Below, one piece after another: positions 62,935 to 64,000 of a stretch of 64,000 nt of DNA; within the stretch, counting starts at the first letter, position 1; each line of letters begins with the position of its first letter. The notes beneath the pieces were generated by a model that saw only the letters and a list, made by a program, of their open reading frames with translations, made no database searches and had not been told where the DNA came from. The stretch lies in assembly GCA_036362985.1 (NCBI GenBank), contig JAYGXS010000004.1:71357769-71421768 (forward strand). The letters run 5' to 3'. Made by a program: the position numbers and the translations under genes. The stretch is from Ligula intestinalis (taxonomy: Eukaryota > Platyhelminthes > Cestoda > Diphyllobothriidea > Diphyllobothriidae).

Positions 62935-64000
62935 CTTACTTGTACTTGTTACGACTGTGATCATGCCTGATCTAGCCGGCCTCAATGATGTCACGGACGG
63001 TACCTCTCCATGCGTGAAGATTGGTGGCTGTGGATTTGGAGAGCTCCATCCATTCTCTTCTCCAGCGACGGAGGCCGAAGATAGAAGGTCCAAGAACTGC
63101 TTCCATGTCTTGACGGACGGTGTCGAGCCAAATCTTCAGTTGCCCTCTTCTTCGCCACCTCCAGGTGGGCTACGGCGGCAGATCGAGGGCAGCATAGGTA
63201 AGCTCGTGGGGCGGCCGACGGAGAACGTGTCCAAACCACGTTAGTCGCATTTCTTGAATGGCCTAAGGTGTCCTCGCGATACAGTCGCAGCGAGTGCGGA
63301 CTGTCTCATTCGAGATAAAGTCGGTATACTTAGCTCGCAGACCGGTGTTCAGGCCGCGGTGGTCAAAAACCTCCAGTCTTCATTCATCTTCAGCGCGCAC
63401 AGCCCAGCATTTACATCCATAGAGGAGAACTGACAAGATGGATGCACGGTATACACGAATCTTCGCAGCGATGAAGATGTCGCGTCGGATCCATAGGTGC
63501 TTTCTTAGGATTAGAAGACAGTGAGCAGCATCGATGTGGTAGTAGCCTCGCCCTGAGGTATTTAAAACGGTCTACTTCTTCATGTTGATGGTAATTAATC
63601 TCCAGCGGTGCCTTCTCCTGGTCAGGAATGCAGCTGGGGAATGAATTCGTCTTTCCAAAATTTATGGATATTCCGACCGAAATAGCGATCTCATTAATCC
63701 GCGACTCTACAGACTGTAGATCACCAAAGCTTGAGGCTAGCAGCGCAATATCATCGGCGTAGTCAAGATCAGCCAACCGGCGTACGGGTGCAAGTTCAAC
63801 ACTGTCTTCCTCATGTGAGGCCTTCCCGGGAATCCAATCAATGACGTGCGTAAACAAAATAGGCGATAGGACGCAGCCCTGTCGGACACCAGACCGGACA
63901 TCGAACGGTTGAGAGAGCTTGTTGTGGACGAGAAGTGATGCGGTGATAGAACGATAGTAGACCTTAATCATGGCAATGAGTTTGACCGGTACTCCATCTA
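62935..64000 (-). mobile_element. RTE-clade LINE, copy 3, runs off the window
   Basis: Minus strand from the window edge: VRSGVRQGCVLSPILFTHVI, ADLDYADDIALLASSFGD (YADD), NEIAISVGISINFGKTNSF, QEKAPLEINYHQHEEVDRFK, then a deletion and frame shift, and the 3' end GGCATGATCACAGTCGTAAC at about 62935. It sits antisense in BCS1L intron 4. It is better preserved than copy 1 in the RT palm. Confidence 0.88.

Overview
The window is animal nuclear DNA. Split genes with GT-AG introns, abundant non-LTR retrotransposons, Penelope-like elements (PLEs) and one BEL/Pao element point to a repeat-rich flatworm, most likely a tapeworm. The tapeworm call rests on my recognition of RTE and PLE protein wording and is inference; the eukaryotic animal call is secure.

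Two host genes are clear. OSGEP (Kae1, the KEOPS tRNA t6A37 enzyme) lies on the minus strand at 26610-17622. Its four exons join without a frame break into 336 codons. Its first intron carries an RTE LINE that is itself split by an intact 3.5 kb LINE. BCS1L (the mitochondrial AAA protein that inserts the Rieske subunit of complex III) starts on the plus strand at 57476. Its first four exons are present, up to Walker B; the rest lies beyond 64000. Two smaller candidate exon sets, 35527-35755 and 56737-56913, are not recognised.

Layout. 1-4500: GT microsatellites inside a 1001-bp duplication, dispersed repeats, a broken PLE. 5440-8950: RTE copy 1 (minus) carrying a 381-bp MITE-like insertion and a 244-bp internally deleted LINE. 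9190-12150: PLE remnants, a tandem repeat and dispersed repeat R. 12166-15640: a full-length decayed LINE of the Jockey/CR1/L2 group (called L2-like here) with 15-bp target duplications. 17622-26610: OSGEP with LINE and PLE pieces in its introns. 26800-34400: SINE-like and foldback repeats and Ty3/gypsy pol debris. 34880-35760: a candidate gene. 37106-49350: a CR1-like LINE (LINE-A, minus) split by a 6045-bp BEL/Pao element and by a second, opposed LINE-A copy. 50923-55439: a second CR1-like LINE (LINE-B, minus). 55680-56325: PLE remnant. 57476-end: BCS1L, with a PLE in intron 3 and an RTE in intron 4.

The most notable material is the mobile-element biology. There is an intact 1126-codon LINE ORF with an N-terminal hydrophobic 2A-like motif and a PHD-type finger. 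An internally deleted derivative keeps only the two ends of that LINE. LINE ORF1 proteins contain tandem repeats. Very short 3'-tail insertions of one LINE family sit inside other LINEs, and hammerhead-like motifs occur near PLE remnants. I saw no CRISPR array, rRNA operon, prokaryotic operon or dedicated defence or biosynthetic system.
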